Assembly: GCA_905132765.1 (NCBI GenBank)
Contig: CAJHQP010001846.1
Coordinates: 36,838 to 100,837, forward strand
From: Moricandia arvensis
Taxonomy: Eukaryota; Streptophyta; Magnoliopsida; Brassicales; Brassicaceae
Direction: 5' to 3'
Length of the DNA: 64,000 bases
Positions within the stretch are counted from its first letter, which is position 1; each line of letters starts with the position of its first letter. The notes beneath the pieces were generated by a model that worked only from the letters and a program-made list of their open reading frames with translations, was not told the origin of the DNA and made no database searches. Made by a program: the position numbers and the translations under genes. Positions 33,194-44,456 of this stretch are shown here, one piece after another.

Positions 33194-36100
33194 ATGGGAG
33201 GCGAAGACGGTTCGGCATACAGTATCGAGAAATTTGATGGTACAGACTATGCATTTTGGAGAATGCAGATTGAAGATTATCTGTACGGAAAGAAGCTTCA
33301 TCAACCACTGAGCAAGAAGCCTGAGAAGATGGATCAGGCTGAGTGGGAGCTCCTTGACAGACAAGTTCTGGGTGTTATAAGGCTAACACTGTCGAAGAAT
33401 GTTGCTCACAACGTTGCGAAGGAGAAGACCACGGAAGGGCTCATGAAAGTTCTCCCGGATATGTATGAGAAACCTTCAACAAATAATAAGGTGTTTCTCA
33501 TGAAGAAGCTCTTTCATTTGAAGATGGAAGAAGGTGGCCTGGTTGCCGCACATGTGAACGAGTTCAACACGATTGTCAACCAACTGTCATCCGTTGAAAT
33601 CGAGTTTGATGATGAAGTGCGCGCATTGATCCTGTTGGCATCTCTGCCAAATAGTTGGGAGCCGATGAGGGCAGCGGTTAGTAATTCTGTCGGTACTCAG
33701 AAACTTAAGTTTAATGATGTTAGAGATCGTATCCTTGCTGAGGAAGTTCGAAGGATAGACTCTGGGGAGACATCCACGAGCTCTGCTTTCAACGTAGAAA
33801 ACAGAGGACGAAACCTAGACAGAAGTAACCGAAGTAAAGGCAGATCGAAGTCAAGGAATGGACGGGGTTAGTCCAAATTCAGACAGCATGCGGAGTGCTG
33901 GAATTGTGGAAAGACAGGCCACATCAAGAAGAATTGTCGGGCACCACCTAAGAAGGAAGACAACAAGGGAGGCGGAGCAATGCAGTGACACGTGAAATTG
34001 ATGATGCATTGGTAGTGTCTGTTGATTCCCCGAGGAAAAGTGAAGCTCGTGATGTAGCTACAAATAACACCAAAGCGTCAATCTCCTATGTTGATAGACC
34101 AGTCGATTCATGGGTTCTTGACTCAGGAGCGTCATTCCACACTACACCGCACCAAAACATTATGGAGAATTATGTTGCAGGAAATTATGGAAAGGTATAT
34201 TTTGCTGATGGATTACCTTTGGACATAGTTGGTATTGGAGATATCAACCTGAAGATGTCAGATGGACGTGTGTGGAAGATTACGAAGGTTAGACATGTAC
34301 CCAAGTTGATGCGAAACCTGATCTCGGTAGGTCAACTTGATGATACGGGGCATGATGTAAATTTTGATGGTGGAGCCTGGAGAGTCAGGAAAGGTTCCAT
34401 GGTGGTAGCCAAAGGTCATAAAAGAGGCACTCTTTATATGACGACGAGTTATCAAGACACTGTTGCTGTTGTCGAGAATGCCAAACAAACGAAGTTGTGG
34501 CATTGTAGGTTGGGGCACATGAGTGAGAAAGGGATGAAACTCATGGTGGAAAATGGCGCTCTTCCGGATCTGAAGACGGTGGATCATCAGATGTGTGAAA
34601 GCTGCATCCTTGGGAAACAAAAATGAGTTAGTTTCTCTAAAGGAGGAAGAGAGCCAAAATCGGAGAAGTTAGAGCTGGTGCACACTGGCGTATGGGGACC
34701 CGCTCCTGTTGCATTGCTGGGAGGTTTGTACTACTATGTGACCTTTATTGATGACTCCACAAGGAAGGTGTGGGTCTACTTCATGAAGAACAAGTCTGAA
34801 GTGTTCTCGGTTTTCAAAAGATGGAAAGCCATGGTTGAGATTGAGACGAATCTCAAGTTGAAGTGTCTAAGGTCTGATAATGGTGGAGAGTATATCAGCG
34901 AGGAGTTCAAGAGATATTGCGCTGATAATGGAATCAAGATGGAGAAGACTATTCCGGGAACGCCTCAACAGAATGGAATAGCGGAAATGATGAACCGAAC
35001 CTTGAATGAGCGTGCAAGGAGCATGAGATTGCACTGTGGATTGCCAAAGACGTTTTGGGCAGATGCAATTAGTACCACAACTTTCTTAATAAATAGAGGA
35101 CCGTCGGTGTCGTTGGGATTCAAGATCCCTGAAGAAGTTTGGAGCGGCAAGAAAGTAAACCTTTCTTATCTAAAGGTATTTGGTTGCTTAGCTTATGTTC
35201 ACATTGACGATGCTGCAAGAAGTAAACTTGACTCAAAGTCGAAGAAGTGTTACTTCATCGGTTATGGTAACGAGGAGTTTGGTTACCGGTTTTGGGATGA
35301 TGAAAATCGAAAGATCATCCACAGCAAGAATGTTGTGTTCAACGAAGAAGCGTTGTACAAGGATAAGCAAAAAGAAGGCTCAGAGAGGAAATAACCTGGA
35401 GTTGTTGACTTAGGAGATATCCTGACACCGGAGTGGCCACATGATACTACAACAACAGAAGAAGAAATCTCTCAAGAAGAGAGTGGTGAGGCTGATGAGG
35501 ATGATGATTCTGAAGTGGTACCGTATACACCAGTCACAGAGTTACGACGGTCAAGTAGAATCATTAGAAAGCCTGTAAGATTTTCTCCATCGCTTAACTA
35601 CATTCTGCTCACAGATAGAGGCGAGCCTGAATGTTATGAGGAGGCTATGCAAGTTGATGAGTCGATCAAGTGGGAGCTTGCAATGAACGACGAGATGGAT
35701 TCGTTGATATCAAATCACACGTGGGAGTTAGCACATTTGCCTAAGGAGAAAAAGGCATTGCATAACAAGTGGGTCTACCGAATAAAAGAAGAACCTGATG
35801 GGAGTACGCGCTATAAGGCGAGGCTTGTTGTGAAAGGATTTCAACAAAAAGAAGGCGTTGACTACACTGAAATCTTTTCTCCAGTAGTCAAGTTGGTGAC
35901 TATTAGAACAGTTCTTGGACTGGTAGCAAAGGAGGATTTGCATCTTCAGCAGATGGATGTGAATACGGCATTTCTTCACGGTGATTTGGATGAAGAAATT
36001 TATATGAAGCAACCCGAAGGCTTTGAGGTCAAAGGAAAAGAAAGCCTTGTTTGCAAGCTTAAGAGGAGTTTGTACGGTTTGAAACAAGCTCCAAGACAGT

Positions 36101-37166
36101 GGTATAAAAGGTTTGACAGCTTTATATAAGGTGTCGGTTTCTTGAGGTGTGAGGCTGACCACTGTTGTTATTTCAAGAGGCTTGAAGAGTCTTACTTGAT
36201 ATTGCTCCTATACGTGGATGACATGCTAATCGTGGGAGCGGACTTGCATGAGATTAATAGCTTGAAGACGAAACTCTCAGAAGAGTTTGCGATGAAAGAC
36301 CTTGGAGAAGCAAGACAGATTCTAGGAATGAGAATCAGTAGAAGCGAGGAGTGTCTTAAGCTATCACAAGAGGAGTATGTGAAGAAAGTCCTCAAGAAAT
36401 TTAACATGGATGATGCGAGGCCAGTCAATACTCCGCTGGCAAGTCATTTTCGGTTATCCAGAGATCAGTCTCCAAAGACGGAAGACGAGATGGCATATAT
36501 GGATAAAGTTCCATATGCTTCTGCTATAGAGAGCATGATGTACGCGATGATATGTACAAGGCCAGACATTGCACATGCAGTGGGAGTCGTTAGCAAATTT
36601 ATGAGCAATCCAGGAAAGGAACATTGGGAAGCCGTGAAGTGGATTTTCATATATCTGAAAAGAAATCCAAGTTTGTCGCTATGTTTCACGAAGTCTGAGA
36701 TGGGATTGCAGGGATATGTTGATGCTGGCAATGGAGGTGACATTGACAGCACGAAGAGCACAACCGGGTATGTCTACACTTTTGGCGGTACTACAATTTG
36801 TTGGGTTTCAAAGTTGCAGAAAATTGTATCTCTATCAAGCTGTGAAGCTGAATATGTTGCGGTAACGAAGGCAACAAAAGAGATGATATGGTTACAGTCT
36901 TTTCTACAAGAGCTAGACCATGACCAAGGAAAAAGTGTTTTATACTGTGAAGTAAGAGTGCAATTGATTTGGCAAAGAATCCGGTTTACCATGCTCGGAC
37001 GAAGCACATACATCGTCGGTATCATTTCATCAGATCAGCGTTAGAAGATGAAATGTTGGTGCTTGAGAAGATCCCTGGAAGTAAGAATCCGGCAGACATG
37101 CTAACGAAGGTTGTAACGTGCGAGAAGCTGAGGTTGTGTGCAACTTCAGTTGGCTTGTTGGAGTAA
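33194..37166 (+). pseudogene. Copia-2 gag-pol, broken by stops and frameshifts
   Basis: Gag starts with ATG at 33194 (YSIEKFDGTDYAFWRMQ). A stop TAG at 33869-33871 comes before the CCHC knuckle (CWNCGKTGHIKKNC). There is a frameshift near 33985, then protease DSGASFH. In-frame stops follow at 34624-34626, 35392-35394 and 36127-36129, and another frameshift lies near 36950 in RNase H. Still recognisable are LWHCRLGHM and CESCILGK (integrase zinc part), DNGGEY and PQQNGIAE (integrase core), KARLVVKGF, AFLHGDLDEE and YVDDMLIVG (RT), and SSCEAEYVA (RNase H). It cannot produce working protein. Gag differs clearly from Copia-1 and Copia-3, so this is a separate family. Confidence 0.92.
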
Positions 37167-37236
37167 CAAGCTGGGAAGACCTGCTACATTGATCAAGGTG
37201 TGAAGACAGATTGAAATCAGTCTTCAAGTGAGAGAT

Positions 37237-37644
37237 TGTTAGTCAAAGAACATGTTTTTTTGGTGGTCGGTGATGACGGTGGACGGTGGCCATAATTGGA
37301 AAATCAAAGAAAACGGTTTGGTGATTTGTCAACAATCGTGAGTTTCACCAACCCTCAATTTTTCCTATAAATACTCAAGGTGAGGGGAAGAGAAAAATCA
37401 TCCCAATAATCCAAAAGAAAGAGAGAACAAGAAGAGAAGAAGAAAAACTTCTCGTGAAAAAAAAAAAATTCGGGTGTGAGTTGAGAGCATTTTAAAATTT
37501 TCCGGTGATAATAAAAAGATCTGTAACAGGTCCGGAGACGTAGGCAAGATTGGCCGAACTCCGTTAACAATTTTGTGTGTTTTCTTCCAGCTCCCGCAAA
37601 TTCTGATTTTTCCGCAAGGAAATTTGATCCGATATTTCCTAACA
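37237..37644 (+). repeat. Copia-2 3' LTR
   Basis: 408 bp. The purine-poor stretch before it (CTTCAAGTGAGAGAT) holds the presumed short polypurine tract. The right flank is TCCTC, then the rest of FAD exon 9. Confidence 0.93.
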
Positions 37645-38178
37645 TCCTCTACGGCGATGCTTTTGGCTGGAAACGCACTTCCCCTTATAGATAGACAACA
37701 GATCAATAAGCTGACAAGAGATAGCACAAGTAAAAATCAAGAGCTAGGGTAGGGGTGCTTACCATCTGTGGGCTTTCATGAAAAAGGGGAGAGAGCTAAC
37801 AAGGCCTGAGCACTGAAACTCTTTGAACATCTCTTCAGATATTTTGTCAAGTGTTTCGCTCGATAGCTTTTGGAGGCCGGTTTTGGCAATAACACTGTTG
37901 GCATAGCCTGGAGTAGAATGCAGTATCCATCTTTCACTACAAAAAAAAATATGTAAATTTTTTTTCAGAATACTGAACCAACCTTGCCCCATAAATTTGG
38001 CTGCAACTGCTCATATACTGTAAAGTTTACACTATGGTTTTGGTTAGCGAAGTCAGCTACCTATCAGTAGACCGCCCTGGCTTAGTGCTATCACAGTGAG
38101 CCCAGCTCAAAATCTCAGAATTTTTGAAAGATAAGCCTTTTGCTGGTATCTAAAACCAAGAATCATAGAAATTGCAAA

Positions 38179-39355
38179 GCTAATTGCAAGAGCATATTTC
38201 CATGTTTCTTCAGAGAAAATGGTATGTACAGTGAGGGCAAATTTACGAGATGCAAGGCATCTTGTAGAAGGACTAAGAAACTCCATTCCCTGTTTTGAGG
38301 CTGAGCGTATATGGGAGCCTGGCGGGTTGTCAGCTAAAGCATCTCAATGGGATTGGCCCCAGAAATATCAAAGTCATGGTGACACGTTGAAGTTAACCTC
38401 GAAGTTTCATGAGACTTGTGTACAGAGTGTGGTGCTGTTACTTAAACCGGCAAAAGAAATTCGAGACTGGATAATGAGAGAAAAAGATTCAGATACATAC
38501 GGTAGCTGCGGTGAGTTCAAATGGTTCTTAAGATTTGGATGCAACAAGACTACTAAATGTTACAAGGTGACATCGCCTAGCAGCTCCATTGGTATTGGTT
38601 TGTTAAACACTCACGTCCATGGGAGCATGAGCCAAGTCACAGTTGGGTTTTCAGCAGTGAGTAATGATATGCGAAAGGCTCTTTGTGATGCACACAATAT
38701 GAGCTTTGTCAACATTAAAGCTGATCACAGCAAAGCTATTGTGACATGGGAAGTTATTGACTCTCAAAGAAATGATTATGGCACCACTAAGCACAAGATA
38801 TTCTTGGTAACGGAGACGTCTACAAATGAGAACGAGGACTTGTGGTCTTATATGTGGAGAATTCTCAAGGAACTATCTGTAGCTGAGTTTGAAGTGGCAA
38901 CAACGACAGTAAAGAAGAGTCTTGAAGGACTTTGTAGTCGCGAGAAGAATCACAAGCTGCTGACTCTTGAGAATCTTGGCGTTGGCCTATTCCATCAGTC
39001 CAATGAAGAGGGTTCTATTGACTTTTGTTGGAAAGAAAATCCTCCAGACAAGGCTACATGGAAGTCTATAAGGGTAACAATATCTCTTTCAACAGCACAA
39101 AATGGGATGCAGGCTTTACTTCTCTATGGAGAAGAAATATTACAACAACCATATGTTACTTCACTACTCAGCATGGTATTTGGAGAAGCATCTGGTGCAA
39201 TTTGGCTTCGTCTACATTACAAACTGTCAAAGTTTTCATCCTTGAGGACAAGGATGTTCTCAACAGGGGAGTATTGTTATAGGATTATTATCCGGTTCAA
39301 TCAATTCTGGTTTAATAGTTTCATATCTCCATTTTGGTTTACTTGTTTGGTTTAG
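38179..39355 (+). pseudogene. Unrecognised gene fragment at the duplication breakpoint
   Basis: A long open frame begins exactly where homology between the two tract copies ends. It is already open before the first ATG (38219), reading KLIARAYFHVSSEKMVC, so the 5' part of the gene seems cut away. It continues for about 360 residues to 39355. I do not recognise the family. Visible are DWPQKYQSHGDTLKL, a Cys-bearing central part (CGEFKWFLRFGCNKTTKC), and an acidic, mixed C-terminal half (ENEDLWSYMWRILKELS). There is no signal peptide and no obvious membrane segment until the last 20 residues, which are hydrophobic and probably read-through into flanking DNA. Codon content looks like a cellular gene rather than a transposon. 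It may be one long exon of a larger gene whose remainder is elsewhere. Confidence 0.5.
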
Positions 39356-39660
39356 AGCAAAACACTTTATATGTATGCCTTTACCCTATTACGGGAAGGG
39401 AAGCTAATGAATCAAACAATCAACTTTATCTTCTTCTTCCTCTGATTCTCTCTATTTCTCATCCCCTTCTTGCTCTTCTCATCTTCTTCTATCTTTATCT
39501 TCCTCTTAATCCTCTGTTATCTCCCTCCATCGATCATCCTTTGATCATATTCTTTCTTCTATCCAAACTCACTGTAACAGAAATGGAGACGCTCGGCTCG
39601 GGAAAGTCAAAAGACTGTCAAAAGTAGGGAGAGTGAAGTCAACAAGAGTTTTCATTGAAG
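39356..39660 (+). promoter_or_regulatory. Upstream region of U-box B, pyrimidine-rich leader
   Basis: From about 39430 to 39575 the plus strand is strongly CT-rich (CTTCTTCTTCCTCTG, CTCATCTTCTTC), as in many plant leaders and Y-patch promoters. From 39582 on the sequence aligns with the leader of copy A (from 23140), but lacks about 38 bp present there. Confidence 0.4.
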
Positions 39661-41618
39661 ATGAACTCTGAAACTGATCAGCCTTCCCATGGAGTAGTAG
39701 GGAATTCGAACGAGGAGAAACGAGTCTTGGATAAATCAAAGAGGTACTACAATTAAACCTACTCATGTTAATTTCCATTTCATGGGGGATCGATGATATA
39801 TTGCATTTGATTTTGGTGGATCATCTACTACTACTAGTCTGCTAAACTGGTTGACGGAACGTAACTTTGACAAGATTAAGGATGAGATCGTCCACACCAT
39901 TATACGATCAGCTTCTCCCTCTGCTTTCGTTATCAAGGTTTTACCTGTGCATGGCCCTTTTTTGTATATCTCCATGTTTTTTTTTTTTATAATTAATCTC
40001 TATCTCTTTTGGTATGTGTGCAGTCTCTAGTATGTTTAATTTTCGATATGGCAATGGTGGACAGTGAATATGACTTATTCGCTCGTCTATCCGTCCATCT
40101 TTTCCACTCCATTCCCCCTTTTCCATCACCTGAATCCCACGGCCAAATTGCCACGTTCGAGAGTCTCTTCTTACGCAAATGCCGAATGGAGCTTGAACAC
40201 TCATCTCCTCAAACTGATACACCACTACCACTTGTTTACGTTGATGAATCAACCTCCTCCTGGAGATTTATCAACACCGTTCGTCTCTTGGCTGTAATCT
40301 TCAAGAACCTGATGCTCTCCCAAACTACTCGTCAAACTATCATTCAGGTTTATTTTTTATTTTTTTTACTTCTTTAATTATATACATCTTCTAACTAACT
40401 AACTCTGCATGCAACATGAGAACAAAAGCATATTATTATTACATTACTTTTTTTAATGTAATGTAGGTGCTCATGAATCCCATCTCCCCTCCTGAGAGGA
40501 ACACCGATGCCATGAACTTTTTTTTGTCCTCTGTTGGACTACTACCTGACTTCCAATTTTGTGACGAAAATTTCAAGCAGCTACTAAATTCACGGGTAAA
40601 CAACACTAATACCCACCATCCAAAATAATCTCAATCATTTTGTGTTACTGTGCATTATATCTCATCTATCTTGATTTGACAGGCTGTGGAGCTGGAGAGC
40701 AGTTACAATGAACAAGTGAAGCTTAGGAAAGAAGCAGAAGATGCACTTGCTATAAACAAAGGAGCACTAGATTTGATGAAACGGCTACTTGAATCTTACA
40801 AGGAAGACAAATCTCAATTGCATTTACATGCTCAAGCTTTGGAGCAAAAGTACCAAGATGAGTCTAAGCTTAGGACAGAAACAGAATGTGCACTTATTAC
40901 AGAAAGAGAGAGCATTGTCAAAATAAGGCTTCGACTGGACACTCTCGAAAATGAACACAGTAACTTGCGGTTGAAAGCTGAAGAACACGAGAGCAAGTAC
41001 AAGGGCGAGCTGATTCTCAGGAAAGAATCTGAAATTAGACTTCATAAAGAAAGGAGTGAGTTGGAGGCGATGACGCAAATGTTTGAAGCTTGTAAGATGG
41101 AACAAGAGAACCTGGCCTCACAGGTCAGAACTTGGCAGGACAAATACGACCAAGAGTTAAGGATTAGGAAAGAAACAGAGGAGTCTCTTTGTAGACAAAA
41201 AGAGGAGCTTGAGATAGTGAAAGGACTACTAGAAGCATACAACCAAGAAGCAGATGCGATGCGAGAAGAGAGGGACAGTGCTCTCGAAACAGTACAAGAG
41301 CTCACAAGAAAGCATTTGGAAGAGCGTCAACCCCCGCCATCTTTTTACTGCCCTATCACACAAGTAAGCCCCTTTCCTTTTTTGATAAGATGATTACTTG
41401 CGCAACACTCAATCTCGTAGTCAAATAATACTATATATTTGCAGGAGGTGATGAAAGATCCACACTTTGCTGCGGATGGATTTACATACGAAGCAGAAGC
41501 TATTAAGAAATGGTTTAGCACAGGTCACGAGACTTCACCCATGACAAATCTCAAGCTTCCTCATCGCAACCTTGTCCCTAACCGCGCTCTCCGGTCTGCC
41601 ATTCAAGATTTGAGTTAG
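39661..41618 (+). CDS. MIF4G/coiled-coil/U-box protein, copy B (intact)
   Basis: Exons 39661-39743, 39838-39937, 40024-40347, 40467-40595, 40683-41363, 41445-41618; 496 codons plus stop, all junctions in frame. Residues about 29-165 resemble the start of MIF4G domains (FDKIKDEIVHTII, SLVCLIFDMAMVDSEY, LPPFPSPES, FLRKCRMELE). Residues about 219-420 are a coiled coil of four tandem repeats of exactly 49 residues, each starting Y..(E)..(L/I)R(K/T)E. Residues about 430-494 are a U-box (FYCPITQEVMKDPH, DGFTYEAEAIKKWF, NRALRSAIQ), the E2-binding fold of plant U-box E3 ligases. A role in ubiquitination is inferred from the U-box; the substrate is unknown. Arabidopsis has tandem genes of this type that I recall as At1g56030/At1g56040. 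The 3' half is identical to copy A. Confidence 0.9.
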
Positions 41619-43271
41619 ATTCTTCTTCCTGCTTGCTTTTCATTCCAGTTTTGGTATTGACCTATAATGGTGGGCATCACGAGTCTCTCTACCTCTACTA
41701 TGTATGATATGAACCTTGCTCGATTTTGCTATCTAGTTTTTAGCTACTCTGCTATTTTTCTCGCGTTTGTTTTTCCATAAACCATAAATATGAAAAAGAG
41801 AATTTTCTCTCACAATTCGCAAGATACTATACTTGTCTATAAAAAACGGGAAAGATAGAGAAGGTAAAGCTTCAAATGGGACCTTTTAAAATTGGACATG
41901 GCAATTTGAATTTGAAGGCTGAGGATTTGGAGAGCAGGTACAACGCAGAGCTGAGTATCAGAAAACAAACAAAATATGAGTACGGAGTTTATGGGGATGA
42001 AGCAACTGCTTTAAACTGCAAAAGAGAACAAGAGAACCTGAATTCACAGGTCAGGACTTGGCAGACAAGCACGACCAAGACGCTTATAGCCTTAGGGAGG
42101 GAACAGCCGTTGCTCTTAATTTGTAGAGAAAAACAAGAGTTTGACATAGTCAATGGGCTGGCTACTTGATTGAATCTTACAACAGAGAAGGAGATGCGAT
42201 GTTAAAAAAGAAGAAGAGAGGAACAATGCTCTTGCAAGAGATCTCAACATAGCAAACGGAACCTCCATCATCGGTTATTTACCCTATCTCACAGGCAAGC
42301 CCGTAGCTTTACTTGCACAACACTCATTTTCTTACGCAGCCTAGGTACTAATATGTCAAGTTACTATAGGTAACTATTGAAAGGTACTGCGAATGGCACT
42401 TATATATATAAATATAACAGCGCTTGCTGTCATTTCATCAAGAAACTGGAAACATAAAGATCACATGATATCTCGATATGTCCACTTCATCGGCGGATAG
42501 AGTTTACGAGGAAGACTGTTATTGTACTATTACATGATTCTAGTAGAACATCTATGATAAGATTAACTCTGTTTTGAGGTACTGAGATACAATGAGTAGG
42601 GTACCTATAAGCAGCTGGAAGCCTGCAAAAGCTTTGACGCTGCAGCTAAGCCACTAAGTATGGCACCTTCGACGTTCGGACTGACACAGAAATCGCCACA
42701 GATTGCTAGATTCCTGTTTCTATCCCAGAGACACCTCTCCTCTACGGCGATGCTTTTGGCTGGAAACGCACTTCCCCTTATAGATAGACAACAGATCAAT
42801 AAGCTGAAAAGAGATAGCACAAGTAAAAATCAAGAGCTAGGGTAGGGGTGCTTACCATCTGTGGGCTTTCATGAAAAAGGGGAGAGAGCTAACAAGGCCT
42901 GAGCACTGAAACTCTTTGAACATCTCTTCAGATATTTTGTCAAGTGTTTCGCTCGATAGCTTTTGGAGGCCGGTTTTGGCAATAACACTGTTGGCATAGC
43001 CTGGAGTAGAATGCAGTATCCATCTTTCACTACAAAAAAAAATATGTAAATTTTTTTTCAGAATACTGAACCAACCTTGCCCCATAAATTTGGCTGCAAC
43101 TGCTCATATACTGTAAAGTTTACACTATGGTTTTGGTTAGCGAAGTCAGCTACCTATCAGTAGACCGCCCTGGCTTAGTGCTATCACAGTGAGCCCAGCT
43201 CAAAATCTCAGAATTTTTGAAAGATAAGCCTTTTGCTGGTATCTAAAACCAAGAATCATAGAAATTGCAAA
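40674..43271. repeat. Near-identical 2.6-kb tract, copy B (uninterrupted)
   Basis: Partner of the interrupted copy at 24534-38178. It is continuous here, covering U-box exons 5-6, the U-box relic and the 3' part of the FAD gene to within intron 6. It preserves the empty target sites of Copia-1 and Copia-2. Confidence 0.9.
41876..42300 (+). pseudogene. Relic of third U-box paralogue, second copy
   Basis: Same relic as at 25736-26148, but not interrupted by Copia-1 and with one stop fewer (AAA instead of TAA near 42131). It still ends without a U-box exon, at a degenerate CCCTATCTCACAGGCAAGCCC that aligns with the exon 5 donor of the U-box genes. Confidence 0.65.
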
Positions 43272-44456
43272 CGACATAAATTAGCCAAGGCACTGTTTCT
43301 GCGAAACTTATTCAGATGAGTCCAAATACTTTGGCTATTAGATTGGTGAGTCGACATTAGTAACACGCTGAAGAAGAAGAAGAAGAAGAAATCTTACCAA
43401 AGACAATGGCTCCTTAAAAGCTAGCATAAGAGAAAAGCATGGCAAAACAGGAATATCTTGCAGCTTAGTTGCCAACTCCGGGATAAGATTGAAGTCTGTG
43501 TGAAGGAAGGAAGTAAAAAGAGATATAATACTGACAAGATAGGAGTGAGAGAGTTGGTACCCAGAGGAGGTGGGAGTCCGGTTGCTTGAGTAAACCTTGG
43601 AGAAGCAATGTTTTTATCTGATGCAACCACTCCATGAAAACGACCAACGTTTTGTCCTTTAAAATCTTTTAGCAGCCATGGGATCTCTTCCTCCAACCAC
43701 TCCAGCTTGGCAATACCAGTACCAAACATAGATTCAACACCTACAATGATAGAGGCTGATATATTAAGAGATGCATCTCACAGACTAGTAAAAAGTAGGA
43801 AACGTACCGGACTGGTTGCACAAGGCCTTTGATATAGAGTTCATGCCTGGAACACCCACATACTTGTTGCCATCCCCTTCCTATTGATTTTTGTAAAGAA
43901 AAAATTCAAACTCAAAGATGAATTGATAAAAAAGGCAGATTTGATTAGAAAACCTGTTGAAACTTGTTGGAAGCACAATCGAAAGTCCCAAAAACTTGTT
44001 TCCATTGAGAAACAAAACCTCTGGACTCCCAGTCATGAACAAGGGACATTGCATCAGGGCTGGTCACAGAGAAAAAAGGAGCTCCATGGTCGAACGTCAG
44101 CTCCTTCCCATCTTCCCCAACCTCCCTGCAAACAACACATTTTCACCAAAACTCTGCTACAAGTAGCCATGATTCAAACGGAAAAAGGAACCTTCTTTGA
44201 GACATGCGTCCACCGGGACCACGACCGGAGTCGAAGACGGTGACGGAGACTCCATTCCTGGCCAGAGTCGATGCGCACACTGCTCCTGAAACTGATCCCA
44301 AAACGGAAACTTTTATTTCATAACAGAAAAAAAAAAGGAAAGTAATTAATGAAAAGTGAGAGAGGAAACTCTACTTCCGCTTCCGATCACAGCGACCTTC
44401 ATTGCGACAGAAACGTTGCTCCTCCCAGTCGCCGGCAAAATTGAGGCTGACATCAT
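42605..44456 (-). CDS. FAD/NAD(P)-binding oxidoreductase (renalase/amine-oxidase-like), full length
   Basis: Nine exons on the minus strand: 44375-44456, 44192-44291, 43954-44125, 43808-43880, 43561-43740, 43398-43495, 43154-43242, 42856-43029, 42605-42776; 379 codons plus stop. Exon 2 must start at 44291 (acceptor GATCAG), six bases before the nearer TTTCAG site. Only that choice gives the Rossmann motif VIGSGISGAV (GxGxxG, about residues 23-32). The C-terminus CGDFCVSPNVEGAILSGLAAA is the second FAD-contact motif of this superfamily. Substrate is not known. No clear transit peptide was seen; the first 19 residues are Ser/Ala-rich and could be a weak one. The Arabidopsis counterpart I recall is At1g56000. 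It is head to head with the HAC-like gene. Confidence 0.93.

Larger units (their letters stand above)
32683..37644 (+). mobile_element. Copia-2: LTR retrotransposon, degenerate
   Basis: 4962 bp, with 5' LTR 32683-33092 (410 bp) and 3' LTR 37237-37644 (408 bp), both TGTTAG...CTAACA. The target duplication is TCCTC (32678-32682, 37645-37649), and the empty site CTCTCCTCTACGG is kept near 42736-42748. PBS TGGTATCAGAGC is at 33095-33106. The LTRs differ at about 18 positions plus two length changes (about 4.5%), mostly transitions, so it is older than Copia-1 by this clock. It is inserted in exon 9 of the truncated FAD copy. Confidence 0.96.
24534..38178. repeat. Near-identical 2.6-kb tract, copy A (interrupted by two Copia elements)
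   Basis: Without the two insertions (26149-32228 and 32683-37649, each counted with one target duplication) this tract aligns end to end with 40674-43271. From 24534 to about 25929 no difference was found. About five appear to 26148, six in 32229-32677 and one in 37650-38178. Left of 24534 the intron sequences are clearly different. Right of 38178 the two copies have unrelated sequence. The tract covers U-box exons 5-6, a U-box relic and exons 9-7 of the FAD gene. Confidence 0.9.
32545..38178 (-). pseudogene. Truncated FAD/NAD(P)-binding oxidoreductase copy (exons 7-9 only)
   Basis: This is the duplicate of the 3' part of the gene at 42605-44456. Exon 9 (stop at 32545-32547) is split by Copia-2 after 32682 and resumes at 37650-37683. 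Exon 8 is 37763-37936 and exon 7 is 38061-38149. Homology ends at 38178 inside intron 6, so exons 1-6, with the start and the dinucleotide-binding motif, are missing. The peptide pieces (CGDFCVSPNVEGAILSGLAAA; ERWILHSTPGYANSV) are unchanged. It cannot be functional and has no promoter of its own. Confidence 0.92.

Noticed and set aside
44285..44291. Nearer splice acceptor TTTCAG for FAD exon 2
   Set aside because: It keeps frame but gives GSGRAV, destroying the GxGxxG motif; the acceptor six bases upstream gives GSGISGAV, as expected for the family.
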